Origin: PFJX01 sp964466195
GTDB lineage: Bacteria > Pseudomonadota > Gammaproteobacteria > Burkholderiales > Thiobacillaceae
Direction of reading: 5' to 3'
Length of the DNA stretch: 64,000 nt
NCBI GenBank assembly: GCA_964466195.1
Contig: CAYXMQ010000004.1
Coordinates: 62,001 to 126,000 of the forward strand
Part shown: one piece after another, positions 33,802 through 42,778 of the stretch
Position numbering within the stretch: the stretch's first letter is position 1
Layout of the letters: each line of letters begins with the position of its first letter
Made by a program: the position numbers and the translations under genes
Notes under the pieces: model-generated
What the model saw: the letters and a program-made list of their open reading frames with translations, nothing else
What the model was told of the DNA's origin: nothing
Databases searched by the model: none

Positions 33802-34037
33802 GCGCGCAGCAACTCATCGTCCGACATTTCAAAATCTGGCGCGAACGTCACACTGGCTTGCCCCGCCAAAATGCCCAGGCTCCGCGGCTCCGCAGCGGGA
33901 AGCTGGTTAAATGGAATCAACGCGGCCACATTTTCCCGGCTGCGCCCATAACTGACCACCACCGTCTCACCCGCGCGCACGGCTTCGATGATTTCCGAAA
34001 ACCGCGCTTTGAATTCACCCACCTGAACGGTTTGCAT
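33798..34037 (-). CDS. Phd/YefM-type antitoxin
   Basis: A 79-residue antitoxin beginning MQTVQVGEFKARFSEIIEAV, with VVVSYGRSRENVAALIPF, as in the Phd/YefM fold that binds its own promoter and, by its C-terminal tail (DFEMSDDELLRA), the toxin. The ATG at 34037 follows GAGGAGGAAATC. A pentanucleotide repeat lies about 95-130 bases upstream, in the likely promoter area. Confidence 0.92.
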   Translation of the reverse strand: MQTVQVGEFKARFSEIIEAVRAGETVVVSYGRSRENVAALIPFNQLPAAEPRSLGILAGQASVTFAPDFEMSDDELLRA

Positions 34038-34130
34038 GATTTCCTCCTCGTGAATGATGGTACGAGGCTCCGGCAATCGGAACAACTTGTCAAGAATGCG
34101 ACGGCTATTGTCGGGCATTTTTACACTTCG

Positions 34131-34165
34131 GCAAGGCAAGGCAAGGCAAGGCAAGGCAAGGCAAG
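34131..34165. repeat. Seven tandem GCAAG pentanucleotides
   Basis: Seven perfect copies of GCAAG in a row, between the antitoxin gene (minus) and the PEP-CTERM gene (plus). Copy number at such repeats can change by slippage; here it could shift promoter spacing for either gene. Read in frame with the antitoxin the repeat would encode Leu/Ala/Pro/Cys, but the antitoxin starts downstream of it. Confidence 0.95.
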
Positions 34166-34247
34166 GCCTTGAATTATAAAGCACTTATGTACATGGCATA
34201 CGTCGTGCTTATGGGTGCATGCCATTAACTACTAAGGGAAATACATC

Positions 34248-34763
34248 ATGAAACGCACGCTTCTCTCGACTCTTGTGGTCGTCGCGCTTGGCTTCGGGAA
34301 TTGCGCCTCGGCGACGGTGCTCACCAACTTGCATGAAGAATTCCAGTCCGGTGCGGTATTCGATGGCACTCTGACTTTTTCAGACAACTACGACACTTTG
34401 CTCGACGTGGATGGCACGCTAACAGGCGGCGGTTATGGTACGGTAAACTTTAATTGGGCATGGTGGATAGGCACCGGTCAGAACGCGACCGCGGTTGACT
34501 GGGACGGGATAGCCGGCACCTACGAGGACTGGCTGATGGCTGCCCCCGGGTGGTCCAATTTCATTGGAATTTCGTGGGTTTGGCCGGTAACAGGCAACTT
34601 GGAACTGAAACTGAGCCCGGATACGATTGTTTATCACGCCGGCATCAATAATTCCGATCCCACAGTCAGTTATCACACCGGCAACGTCCCCGAACCCGCC
34701 ACCCTCGGCCTCCTGGGCCTCGGCCTGGCCGGTCTGGGCTTGATGCGCCGCCGCAAGGCCTGA
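34248..34763 (+). CDS. PEP-CTERM sorting-domain protein
   Basis: A 171-residue secreted protein. Signal peptide at about 1-24 (LLSTLVVVALGFGNCASA). The C-terminus is a complete sorting tail: VPEPATLGLLGLGLAGLGLM then RRRKA, i.e. the PEP motif, a transmembrane helix and a basic end, which is the substrate of an exosortase/archaeosortase-type transpeptidase. The body has many Gly/Asn/Trp and no recognised domain. This implies the genome encodes an exosortase, often linked to an extracellular polysaccharide like that at 55-64 kb. A terminator follows at once. Confidence 0.92.
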   Translation: MKRTLLSTLVVVALGFGNCASATVLTNLHEEFQSGAVFDGTLTFSDNYDTLLDVDGTLTGGGYGTVNFNWAWWIGTGQNATAVDWDGIAGTYEDWLMAAPGWSNFIGISWVWPVTGNLELKLSPDTIVYHAGINNSDPTVSYHTGNVPEPATLGLLGLGLAGLGLMRRRKA

Positions 34764-34785
34764 GCATCTTTCCGGCAGTAAAAAG

Positions 34786-34815
34786 AACGGCGGCTTCGGT
34801 CGCCGTTTGTTTTTG
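34786..34815 (+). terminator. Rho-independent terminator after the PEP-CTERM gene
   Basis: AACGGCG and CGCCGTT pair around GCTTCGGT, followed by TGTTTTTG. It lies 23 bases after the stop codon. Confidence 0.85.
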
Positions 34816-34888
34816 TGGGCACGTATTCATTGTTCCGCCCATAAGTCGTGACTACACTTCCGCCCATCATCCAACCCAGGAGCCCGGC

Positions 34889-35152
34889 ATGGAAGTCTCC
34901 GTTCGTGAATTCAAAAGCCATCTCTCCAGCTATCTGGCGCGCGCCCAACGCGGTGAGGAAATAGTCGTCACCTCCCACAATCGCCCGGTGGCACGGGTAA
35001 GCGGGCTAACGGCCGGCCTTCCCCCTGGAATTTCCGCAATGCTGGCATCCGGCCAAGCAGAATGGCACGGCGGCAAGCCGGCAGGCGCCCGGATCAAGCT
35101 TGCCATCCAGGGCAAGTCGCTTTCCGACATGGTGATCGAGGACCGGGGGTGA
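34889..35152 (+). CDS. Phd/YefM-type antitoxin (second module)
   Basis: An 87-residue antitoxin starting MEVSVREFKSHLSSYLARAQ, with EEIVVTSHNRPVARVSGL as in Phd/YefM. The ribosome site is CCAGGAGCCCGGC. The C-terminal tail carries IQGKSLSDMVIEDRG, the type that wraps a VapC toxin. It overlaps the toxin gene by four bases (GTGA). Confidence 0.93.
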   Translation: MEVSVREFKSHLSSYLARAQRGEEIVVTSHNRPVARVSGLTAGLPPGISAMLASGQAEWHGGKPAGARIKLAIQGKSLSDMVIEDRG

Positions 35153-35604
35153 TTCTCTACCTGGACACGTCCGCCCTGTTCAAATTGTATGTGGACGAAG
35201 CGGGGAGCGATGCGGTTCATGCGGCGGTGGCGGCCGCCGAATCCGTCGCGGTGTGCCGTATCACCTGGGTCGAGGCCATGTCCGCCCTGGCCCGCCGCGG
35301 GCGTGAGGTTCCCGCCGATCAGCAGGCTCTCGACTTGGCCAGACAGGCGTTGAGCGACGATTGGCCCACTTTCCTCATCGTCGAACTGACCCGGGAACTG
35401 GTCGAACAGGCCGGCGAGTTCGCCTACACATTCGCCTTGCGGGGCTACGACGCCATGCAACTCGCGGCGGCGTATCAGGTGCGGCAGACCGCCGCCGTCG
35501 TTTTCTCCAGCTTCGACAACCGCCTGTCCAAGGCGGCCAAGCTGTTGGCAATGCCGGGATGGGCAGGTTTCAATCCGCCCACAATCCGCCCAGGGAAAAA
35601 CTGA
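35149..35604 (+). CDS. vapC: PIN-domain toxin (VapC family, second module)
   Basis: A 151-residue PIN nuclease starting at GTG 35149, inside the antitoxin's last codons. Acidic residues are in LYLDTSALFKLY (Asp), ITWVEAMSALAR (Glu), LRGYDAMQLAAA (Asp) and VFSSFDNRLSKAA (Asp). Its 3' end overlaps the convergent Uma2 pseudogene by 35 bases. This is a separate family branch from the module at 33.4 kb (the two toxins share little beyond the catalytic pattern). Confidence 0.92.
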   Translation: MILYLDTSALFKLYVDEAGSDAVHAAVAAAESVAVCRITWVEAMSALARRGREVPADQQALDLARQALSDDWPTFLIVELTRELVEQAGEFAYTFALRGYDAMQLAAAYQVRQTAAVVFSSFDNRLSKAAKLLAMPGWAGFNPPTIRPGKN

Positions 35605-36130
35605 TGGCGTCGAAAGGGGCGAGGCCGACCGCGTCGTCATCCTTGAGCGTGGTGATGAGCAGCCAGCGGCCATCGACGTTTTCAAAGGCTTCCAGCGTGC
35701 GTAGATCAGGATCGACCAACCAGACGTTTTCCACCCCAGCGAGCATAGATCGGCAGTTTTTCCACCCGATCCACACGGGCGGTGGAGGGTGAGAGGAATC
35801 GCACAGCCAGTCCGGGGCGAGGTCGAACCAGGCGGCTTTTGGCCGTATTGACATGCGTTCTCGACGCCAACCGGCAATATCGGGCACCAGACTATCGCTG
35901 CCAATGTGAATTTCCGGCTCATCCAGAATCCACCAGCCGCCGGGACCACTGCGCCCTCGGTCGAAAGGCCCTTGGAGCTCGTAGCCCAAAATGGAAGAGG
36001 CCACCGCATGTTTGGGAGCGGGTCGTGGGGGCGTCACCAACCGCCCATTGATGATCTCACCGACCAGCATTTCCGGCAGGCCTAGAATATCCTGGTAAGT
36101 CGCTGAAGATTATTTGGACTGTTGTTCCAT
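35570..36130 (-). pseudogene. Uma2-family endonuclease gene with stop codon and frameshifts
   Basis: The middle reads LVGEIINGRLVTPPRPAPKHAVA and VPDIAGWRRERM, as in Uma2-type PD-(D/E)xK nucleases, and the end GVENVWLVDPDLRTLEAF is normal. Three lesions are seen. Codon 7 after the natural start at 36130 (MEQQSK) is TAA, followed in frame by SSATYQDILGLPE, which is family sequence. Around 35808 the frame leaves the family pattern. The expected LSPSTARVDRVEKLPIYAR is found in a different frame, and the original frame returns near 35748. The scrambled part covers the catalytic Glu/Lys region. Read from 36070 the open frame has 166 residues but would lack a working active site. Could be sequencing error, but three independent faults suggest decay. 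Confidence 0.75.
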
Positions 36131-36140
36131 TACCGCATCC

Positions 36141-39100
36141 CTACAACAACACCCGTTCAATGCCGTCATTGTTGGCCTTGGCGACAAAATCCGCCATCCA
36201 GTTCTCGCCCAGCTTCAGCTTGGCCAGTTCGACCACGATGTAATCGGCTTCGATCTTGCTGTCTTCGCTGTAACGCAGCATGCCCTGCAGGCAGGACGGG
36301 CAGGAAGTGAGGATTTTTACCGTGTCGGTTTCCGGTCCGCGCAAGCTGTTGGCGACGCGGTCGATTTCCTCGCCTTTGCGGAAGCGCACCTGGGTGGCAA
36401 TGTCCGGCCGGCTGGCGGCGAAGGTGCCGGCCTCGCCGCAGCAGCGTTCCGTCAGCTTGACGTCCGATCCCATCAGCGTTTTCACGGTATTGATCGGGTT
36501 GTGCAATTTGATCGGGGTATGGCAGGGGTCGTGGTACATGTACTTCACCCCGCCCACACCTTCCAGTTTCACCCCTTTCTCCAGCATGTATTCATGGATG
36601 TCCATGATCCGGCAACCAGGGAAAATCTTGTCGAACTGGTATTCCATCAACTGATCCAGACAGGTGCCGCAGGACACCAGCACGGTCTTGATGTCGAGGT
36701 AGTTCAGCGTGTTGGCGATACGATGGAACAGCACGCGGTTGCCGGTGGTGATGGCATCGCCTTTGGGCCGGTCGCCGGTCGCGGTCTGCGGATAGCCGCA
36801 ACACAGATAGGTCGGCGGCAGCACCGTTTGTGCGCCGAGTTCGTACAGCCAGGCCATGGTCGCCAGGCCGACTTGCGAGAACAGGCGCTCGGAGCCGCAA
36901 CCCGGGAAATAGAACACGGCGTCGGATTCGTCCGTGACCTTGGCGGCGTCGCGCAATACCGGCACCACTTTCGGGTCGTTCAGGCCGAGCAGCGTGCGCG
37001 CGGTCTTGTTGGGCAGCTTATTTACCCCGCCGGGCAATGAACGATTGAAGAAATGGATGACCTGGGTCGCCGCGTTCGGTTTGCCGACCGTGGCCGGCGG
37101 CTGCCGCATCGCTTCCCTGACCACCGGCAGGCTGCGCATCACGGCCGCGCCGACCCGCTGGCCGAGATAACCCAATTGGATCGAACTCTTGCGCATGAAG
37201 TGGATGGCATCCTGATCGGTGCTGTTCAGGAAGGCCATCGCCAGCTTGGTGGCCGGCGCCGTTTTCTTCTTGCCGGCGGCGGTCAGGAAATTGCGCATCG
37301 CCACGGTGACATCGCCGAAGTCGATATCGACCGGACACGGATTGGCGCACTTGTGGCAGACCGTGCAATGGTCGGCGACGTCGTCGAACTCGTCGAAATG
37401 CTTCAGCGAAATGCCGCGCCGGGTCTGCTCCTCATACAGGAACGCCTCGATCAGCAAGGACGTGGCAAGGATCTTGTTGCGCGGGCTGTACAGCAGATTG
37501 GCGCGCGGCACGTGCGTGGTGCACACCGGCTTGCATTTGCCGCAACGCAGGCAGTCCTTGATGGAATCGGCGATCGCGCCGATTTCCGATTGCTCCATGA
37601 TCAGCGATTCCAACTCCAGCAAGCCGAACGACGGCGTGTAGGCATTGGCCAGATCGGCGCCCGCCATCAGCTTGCCCTGGTTGAAATGGCCGTGCGGATC
37701 GACCTGTTTCTTGTAGTTGGCGAACTCGGACAAGGCCAGATCGGACAGAAACTCCAGCTTGGTGATGCCGATGCCATGCTCGCCCGAAATGACGCCGCCC
37801 AGGTCCTGCGCCAGCTGCATGATGCGCGCCACGGCCCGATTGGCGGTGGCGAGCATCGCGTAGTCGTCGGAATTGACCGGGATGTTGGTGTGCACATTGC
37901 CGTCGCCGGCATGCATGTGCAGCGCCACGAACACGCGTCCCTTCAACACGCGTTTGTGGATCGCATCGCATTCGGCCAGCACCGGCTCGTACTCGCGGCC
38001 GGTGAAGATCTGGCGCAGTTCGGCGCGCAGTTCGCGCTTCCAGGACACGCGCAGGCTGTGGTCCTGGAGGGCGCGGAACACGCTCTTGTTTTCCAGCCGC
38101 GGCGCATGTCCGCGTACGTCACACAAGCTGGGCGGCAGCGGGGCGTCGAGATCGTCGAGATAGGCTTGCCAGCGTGCGCGCACCTCGGCGAACAACCCTA
38201 TGGCGCGCTCTCGCCGCGCCTCGGTCAGGGCGGGATCAGCGACGCCATCCTCATCCTCGGTCAACGGCAGGGGGCCTTTGACGAAGCTGGCCAGGGTGGC
38301 CAGCAAGGCCAGCTTGTTGGCGATCGACAGTTCAATGTTGATGCGCTCGACGCCGTCGGAATAATCGCCCAGACGCGGCAGCGGGATCACCACGTCTTCG
38401 TTCACCTTAAAGGCATTGGTGTGCTTGGCGATGGCCGCGGTGCGCGCGCGGTCCAGCCAGAATTTCTTGCGCGCTTCGGCGCTGACCGCGATGAAGGCCT
38501 CGCCCCCCCGCGTTTTGGCCAGCTCGACGATGTGCGCCGCGGCGGCATCGGCGGCGGCGGCATCGTCGCCGGCGATATCGGCCAGCAGCACCATGTTCGG
38601 ACGCCCGGTGCGATCCGCCTTGGTGGCGTACCCCACGGCCTTGATGTAGCGCGCATCCATGTGTTCAAGGCCGGCCATCACGACGCCGCCGGGAGAAACG
38701 CCCCCCAATGCGTCCATGTAATTCTTCACTTCGACGATGGCCGGTACCGCTTCGCCGACCGGGCCGAAGAATTCCATGCAGATCGTGCGGATGTGCGACG
38801 GCATCCGGTGCAGCACGAACGTCGCCTGGGTGATCAGGCCGTCGCAGCCTTCCTTCTGAATGCCGGGCAGGCCGGACAGGAATTTGTCGGTGACATCCTT
38901 GCCCAAGCCCTGTTTGCGGAAAGCGCGGCCGGGAATGGCCAGAATCTCGGCCTCGCCTTTCGGCTTGCCGTCGGCGTGGAAACGGCGCAGTTCGAAGCGT
39001 GCGGTCTCGACGTCGTGAATCTTCGACAGGTTATGGTCGAGCCGGGTGACCTCCAGCCAGTCCGCATCCGGCGTCACCAGTTTCCAGGACACCAGGTTAT

Positions 39101-39980
39101 CGAGCGCGGTGCCCCACAACACGGCTTTCTTGCCGCCGGCGTTCATCGCCACATTGCCGCCGATGCAGGACGCGTCGGCGCTGGTCGGATCGACGGCAAA
39201 GGCGAGGCCGTGCAGTTCCGCGGCTTCCATAACCCGCCGCGTCACGACGCCGGCGCCGCAGACGACGACCGGCGTCGGGCTGTGATGCCCGGGCAACACG
39301 CGCGACTGGATCGCACTCATCTGATCCAGCTTTTCGGTGTTGATCACCGCCGACATGCGGGTCAGCGGAATCGCGCCGCCGGTGTAGCCGGTGCCGCCGC
39401 CGCGCGGAATCACGGTCAGGCCGAGCGCGATGCAGCCGGCGACTAGAGCGGGGATTTCCACTTCGCTGTCCGGGTTGAGCACCACGAACGGATATTCGAC
39501 GCGCCAGTCAGTGGCGTCGGTGACGTGCGAGACGCGCGCCATGCCATCGAAGGCGATGTTGTCGCGACGGGTATGCGGCAGCAGTATTTGCAGAATGTCG
39601 CGGCGCAGACGTTCGGTCTGCGCGAAACCGGCTTCGAAAGCGTCCACCGCACTGTTCGACAACAGCAGCAGCTTGCCGACGCGTTCATTGCCCTGCCGCC
39701 GCTTTTCGATTTCGCCCAGCCGATGCCGCAACGCCTGAATCAGCAAACTGCGTCGATCCGGGTTGGCGAGCAGATCGTCTTCCAGATACGGGTTGCGGGT
39801 GACCACCCAGATGTCGCCCAGCACCTCGAACAACATGCGCGCTGAACGGCCGGTCTTGCGTTCGCCGCGCAATTCCTCGACCAGACGCCAGCCTTCGGCC
39901 CCCAAAAGGCGGATGACGATCTCGCGGTCGGAGAACGAGGTGTAGTTGTAGGGAATCTCGCGGATGCGCTGGGCGGACAT
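36141..39980 (-). CDS. Fused FAD-linked dehydrogenase / Fe-S oxidoreductase (D-2-hydroxy-acid type)
   Basis: A 1279-residue protein joining all parts of a D-lactate/glycolate-type dehydrogenase. An N-terminal extra domain (about 1-145; DUF3683-like in my reading) is followed by an FAD-binding PCMH domain (TVIPRGGGTGYTGGAIPLT and CIGGNVAMNAGGKKAVLWG). The FAD-oxidase C domain contains HMHAGDGNVHTNIP and GVISGEHGIGITK. Two [4Fe-4S] motifs lie in CLRCGKCKPVC and CTVCHKCANPC. Two CCG domains end the protein (YFPGCGSERL with LCCGYPQ, and YHDPCHTPI with CCGEAGTFA). It should pass electrons from a 2-hydroxy acid to the quinone pool or another carrier. The start with MSAQRIREIPYNYTSF is chosen by family pattern; the ribosome site is weak. 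A longer start at 40052 is unlikely. Confidence 0.92.
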   Translation of the reverse strand: MSAQRIREIPYNYTSFSDREIVIRLLGAEGWRLVEELRGERKTGRSARMLFEVLGDIWVVTRNPYLEDDLLANPDRRSLLIQALRHRLGEIEKRRQGNERVGKLLLLSNSAVDAFEAGFAQTERLRRDILQILLPHTRRDNIAFDGMARVSHVTDATDWRVEYPFVVLNPDSEVEIPALVAGCIALGLTVIPRGGGTGYTGGAIPLTRMSAVINTEKLDQMSAIQSRVLPGHHSPTPVVVCGAGVVTRRVMEAAELHGLAFAVDPTSADASCIGGNVAMNAGGKKAVLWGTALDNLVSWKLVTPDADWLEVTRLDHNLSKIHDVETARFELRRFHADGKPKGEAEILAIPGRAFRKQGLGKDVTDKFLSGLPGIQKEGCDGLITQATFVLHRMPSHIRTICMEFFGPVGEAVPAIVEVKNYMDALGGVSPGGVVMAGLEHMDARYIKAVGYATKADRTGRPNMVLLADIAGDDAAAADAAAAHIVELAKTRGGEAFIAVSAEARKKFWLDRARTAAIAKHTNAFKVNEDVVIPLPRLGDYSDGVERINIELSIANKLALLATLASFVKGPLPLTEDEDGVADPALTEARRERAIGLFAEVRARWQAYLDDLDAPLPPSLCDVRGHAPRLENKSVFRALQDHSLRVSWKRELRAELRQIFTGREYEPVLAECDAIHKRVLKGRVFVALHMHAGDGNVHTNIPVNSDDYAMLATANRAVARIMQLAQDLGGVISGEHGIGITKLEFLSDLALSEFANYKKQVDPHGHFNQGKLMAGADLANAYTPSFGLLELESLIMEQSEIGAIADSIKDCLRCGKCKPVCTTHVPRANLLYSPRNKILATSLLIEAFLYEEQTRRGISLKHFDEFDDVADHCTVCHKCANPCPVDIDFGDVTVAMRNFLTAAGKKKTAPATKLAMAFLNSTDQDAIHFMRKSSIQLGYLGQRVGAAVMRSLPVVREAMRQPPATVGKPNAATQVIHFFNRSLPGGVNKLPNKTARTLLGLNDPKVVPVLRDAAKVTDESDAVFYFPGCGSERLFSQVGLATMAWLYELGAQTVLPPTYLCCGYPQTATGDRPKGDAITTGNRVLFHRIANTLNYLDIKTVLVSCGTCLDQLMEYQFDKIFPGCRIMDIHEYMLEKGVKLEGVGGVKYMYHDPCHTPIKLHNPINTVKTLMGSDVKLTERCCGEAGTFAASRPDIATQVRFRKGEEIDRVANSLRGPETDTVKILTSCPSCLQGMLRYSEDSKIEADYIVVELAKLKLGENWMADFVAKANNDGIERVLL

Positions 39981-40290
39981 GAAAAAACTCAAAGTCAGAG
40001 GGCGCCCGATTCTACCTTTCGAGTCGGGTCGAAACAAATTCGACCTTATCAATCAAAGGGATATGAGATTGTTGCGGAGCAGCAGCAGATTATCGGAATG
40101 GCGTTTTCAAGCGCCTCCAATTCTCGCCTGGCCGATCTGCCGCCTTGGCCGCATAACACGGGAAGGCACCCGGCGTGGCATCATCGCATCGGCAAACAAA
40201 TGGACCTGCCGGGCCGGCAGCGTCGGAACCCCGTTGCGAAAACCGCGGCGTAAGATGCCACGCTTCAACCTTCCTTTCACCATTTACGCA
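39981..40290. other. Divergent intergenic region without visible genes
   Basis: About 310 bases between the dehydrogenase gene (minus) and the PTS genes (plus). It must carry both promoters. I see no open frame with a ribosome site, no repeat and no clear operator. Confidence 0.6.
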
Positions 40291-40686
40291 ATGATCGCCT
40301 TACTCATCGTCGCTCACGGCAACCTCGGCGACAGCCTCATTCAGTGCGCGACCCATGTCCTCGGCAAGCGCCCGGAAGCCCTCGAAAATCTCGATCTTTC
40401 CGCCTGCGACGATCCCGCCGATATGCTGCGGGAAGCGCACGCCAAGCTGGCCGAACTGGATCGAGGCGAAGGCGTGCTGATTTTGACCGATGTCTATGGC
40501 GCCACGCCGTGCAATACCGTGTGCAAAGTCATTGCCGCCGAACGCATCGAAGCCGTTTCCGGCGTCAACCTGCCGATGTTGCTGAAGGCGCTGACTTACC
40601 GCGATCATGGCATGGCCAAGCTACTGGAGAAGGCGGTTTCCGGCGGCCGTAACGGCATCTTCAACATCCACTCGGAGCCCGCATGA
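40291..40686 (+). CDS. PTS EIIA component, mannose type
   Basis: A 131-residue EIIA-Man-like protein. It begins MIALLIVAHGNLGDSLIQ, with the phosphorylated histidine in VAHG (His9), and has GVLILTDVYGATPCNTV, another family hallmark. No EIIB, EIIC or EIID genes follow, so it is probably regulatory rather than for sugar import. HPr and EI come next, in the usual betaproteobacterial order. The frame is open far upstream but this ATG is the family start. Confidence 0.93.
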   Translation: MIALLIVAHGNLGDSLIQCATHVLGKRPEALENLDLSACDDPADMLREAHAKLAELDRGEGVLILTDVYGATPCNTVCKVIAAERIEAVSGVNLPMLLKALTYRDHGMAKLLEKAVSGGRNGIFNIHSEPA

Positions 40687-40710
40687 AGTTAGAACACAAA
40701 GCGAGATTCC

Positions 40711-40980
40711 ATGCCTGAACGCGATATCGAGATCATCAACAAGCTGGGCTTGCATGCGCGCGCATCCGCCAAGCTGACGCAAACCGCGTCGCAGTTTCGG
40801 GCCGAAGTCTGGCTCTCGCGCAACGGCCGCCGCATCAACGGCAAAAGCATCATGGGCGTCATGATGCTGGCCGCGGCGCGCGGCAACAAGATCAGGATCG
40901 AGACCAACGGTCCGGACGAGGACGCGGCGATGCAGGCGCTGGTCGCGCTGATCGAAGACAAATTTGGAGAAGGCGAATGA
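40711..40980 (+). CDS. ptsH: Phosphocarrier protein HPr
   Basis: An 89-residue HPr. The phosphorylated His15 is in KLGLHARASAKL, and Ser46 lies in NGKSIMGVMMLAA, the site for HPr kinase in genomes that have one; no HPr kinase gene is seen nearby. It carries the phosphate from EI to the EIIA encoded just before it. It overlaps ptsI by ATGA. Confidence 0.97.
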   Translation: MPERDIEIINKLGLHARASAKLTQTASQFRAEVWLSRNGRRINGKSIMGVMMLAAARGNKIRIETNGPDEDAAMQALVALIEDKFGEGE

Positions 40981-42701
40981 CCCTGAGCCTGCATGGCATC
41001 GGCGTCTCCGGCGGCTATGCCATCGGCCGCGCTCAGCTTTATTCGCACGCTCGCCTGGAAGCGCCGCATTATGTATTGCGGCCGGAACACATCGAGTCGG
41101 AAGTCTTGCGCTTCAGCGCCGCAGTAGAAAGCGTGCATGCCGAACTGCTCGCTCTGCAGACGCATATTCCGGGCGGCGCGCCGACCGAGTTGTCGGCCTT
41201 CATCGAAGTGCATGCCTTGATCCTGTCCGACTCGATGTTGTCGCAAGCCCCGAAAAAACGCATCCGCGACGAAGGCTGCAATGCCGAATGGGCGCTCGCC
41301 CAGCAAACCGAGGCGCTGATCGCCCAGTTCGAATCGATTGAAGACGACTACCTGCGCGAACGCCGCCATGACGTACGCCAGGTGGCGGACAAAGTCCTCA
41401 AGTCGTTGATGGGCCATCCCGGCCACGCGCCGCTGAAAACCGCCGACGAGGGGGACAGCATTCTGGTGGCGCATGACCTTTCGCCGAGCGACATGGTGCT
41501 GTTCAAGCGGCACGACTTCGCCGGCTTCATCACCGACCTGGGCGGTGCAACGTCGCATACCGCCATACTCGCGCGCAGCCTGAGTCTGCCCTCGGTGATG
41601 GCGCTGCACAACGCGCGTGCGCTGATCCGCGAGGACGACTGGCTGATCGTCGACGGCGTCGCCGGCGTGGTCATCATCGACCCTGACGCCGCCATCCTGG
41701 AGGAATACCGGCTGCGCCGGAACCAATGGCTGCTCGAACAGAAGAAGCTGCGCCGCCTGAAAAGCAGCCCGTCGACCACGCTGGATGGCACGGATGTGTC
41801 GCTGCTGGCGAATATCGATTTACCGTCCGACGTCAAACTGGCGCTGGGCGAAAACGCCGCCGGCATCGGCCTGTTCCGCAGCGAATTCCTGTTCCTGAAC
41901 CGTGACGACCTGCCCAGCGAGGACGAGCAGTTCGAGGCCTATCGCACCGTCGCGAAAGGCATGGGCGGACGCCCGGTCGTGATCCGCACGCTGGACGTCG
42001 GCGCCGACAAATCGGTGCGCTGGATGGCCGACACCAGCGTCAACCCGGCGCTGGGCTTGCGCGCGATTCGCCTGTGCATCGCCGAACCACAGATCTTCAT
42101 TGCCCAACTGCGCGCGCTCTACCGCGCCAGCCATTACGGCAAACTCAAAATCCTGCTGCCGATGCTGGCCAGCCTGACCGAACTCGATCAGGCGCTGGCC
42201 CTGATCAGCGCGGCCCGCGGCATGCTGCGCGTGGAAGGCATCCCGTTCGATCCGGAAACGCCGATCGGCGGCATGATCGAAGTGCCGGCCGCCGCCCTGG
42301 CCGCCGAATGGTTCGCACGCAAACTGGATTTCCTCTCGCTGGGCACCAACGACCTCATTCAATACACCCTCGCCATCGACCGCACCGACGACGCCGTCGC
42401 GCATTTGTATGACCCGCTGCACCCGGCTGTGCTCGGGCTGATCGAACACACGCTCAAGGTTGGGCAAAAAATGGGCAAACCGGTTTCGATCTGCGGCGAA
42501 ATGGCCGGCGACCCGCGCTTGACGCGACTGCTGCTGGGCATGGGGCTGACTGACTTCTCGATGCATCCGGCGCATGTATTGGCGGTCAAGCAGCAAGTCA
42601 TGCGCAGCCATGTCGGCGAACTGGCGCCGCTGGCCAGAAGACTGCTGCGCGCCGGTCGTCCGGAGCGCATTCAGGAAATGCTGGAGCGCATCAACGCATA
42701 A
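40977..42701 (+). CDS. ptsI: PTS enzyme I (phosphoenolpyruvate-protein phosphotransferase)
   Basis: A 574-residue EI, of normal length. The N-terminal HPr-binding domain begins SLHGIGVSGGYAIGRA. The phosphorylated His is in DLGGATSHTAILARSL. The PEP-binding barrel has FRSEFLFLNRDDLPSEDEQ, LRAIRLCIAEPQIF and the C-terminal signature DFLSLGTNDLIQYTLAIDR with the catalytic Cys in SICGEMAGD. It completes the PEP-to-EIIA relay with the two preceding genes. Confidence 0.97.
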   Translation: MTLSLHGIGVSGGYAIGRAQLYSHARLEAPHYVLRPEHIESEVLRFSAAVESVHAELLALQTHIPGGAPTELSAFIEVHALILSDSMLSQAPKKRIRDEGCNAEWALAQQTEALIAQFESIEDDYLRERRHDVRQVADKVLKSLMGHPGHAPLKTADEGDSILVAHDLSPSDMVLFKRHDFAGFITDLGGATSHTAILARSLSLPSVMALHNARALIREDDWLIVDGVAGVVIIDPDAAILEEYRLRRNQWLLEQKKLRRLKSSPSTTLDGTDVSLLANIDLPSDVKLALGENAAGIGLFRSEFLFLNRDDLPSEDEQFEAYRTVAKGMGGRPVVIRTLDVGADKSVRWMADTSVNPALGLRAIRLCIAEPQIFIAQLRALYRASHYGKLKILLPMLASLTELDQALALISAARGMLRVEGIPFDPETPIGGMIEVPAAALAAEWFARKLDFLSLGTNDLIQYTLAIDRTDDAVAHLYDPLHPAVLGLIEHTLKVGQKMGKPVSICGEMAGDPRLTRLLLGMGLTDFSMHPAHVLAVKQQVMRSHVGELAPLARRLLRAGRPERIQEMLERINA

Positions 42702-42778
42702 CCTATCCTGCCCTGGCCTCAAGTTTGGGCCATACCTGCCGTTATCCATTGCGTTACGGACTATCCCTAGTGGCTAAG

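Noticed and set aside
34131..34165. GCAAG repeats considered as a CRISPR array or iteron origin
   Set aside because: Unit of five bases without spacers; no cas or replication genes.
37053..39446. A 797-codon plus-strand frame opposite the FAD/Fe-S dehydrogenase
   Set aside because: A mirror frame; all FAD, Fe-S and CCG motifs are on the minus strand.
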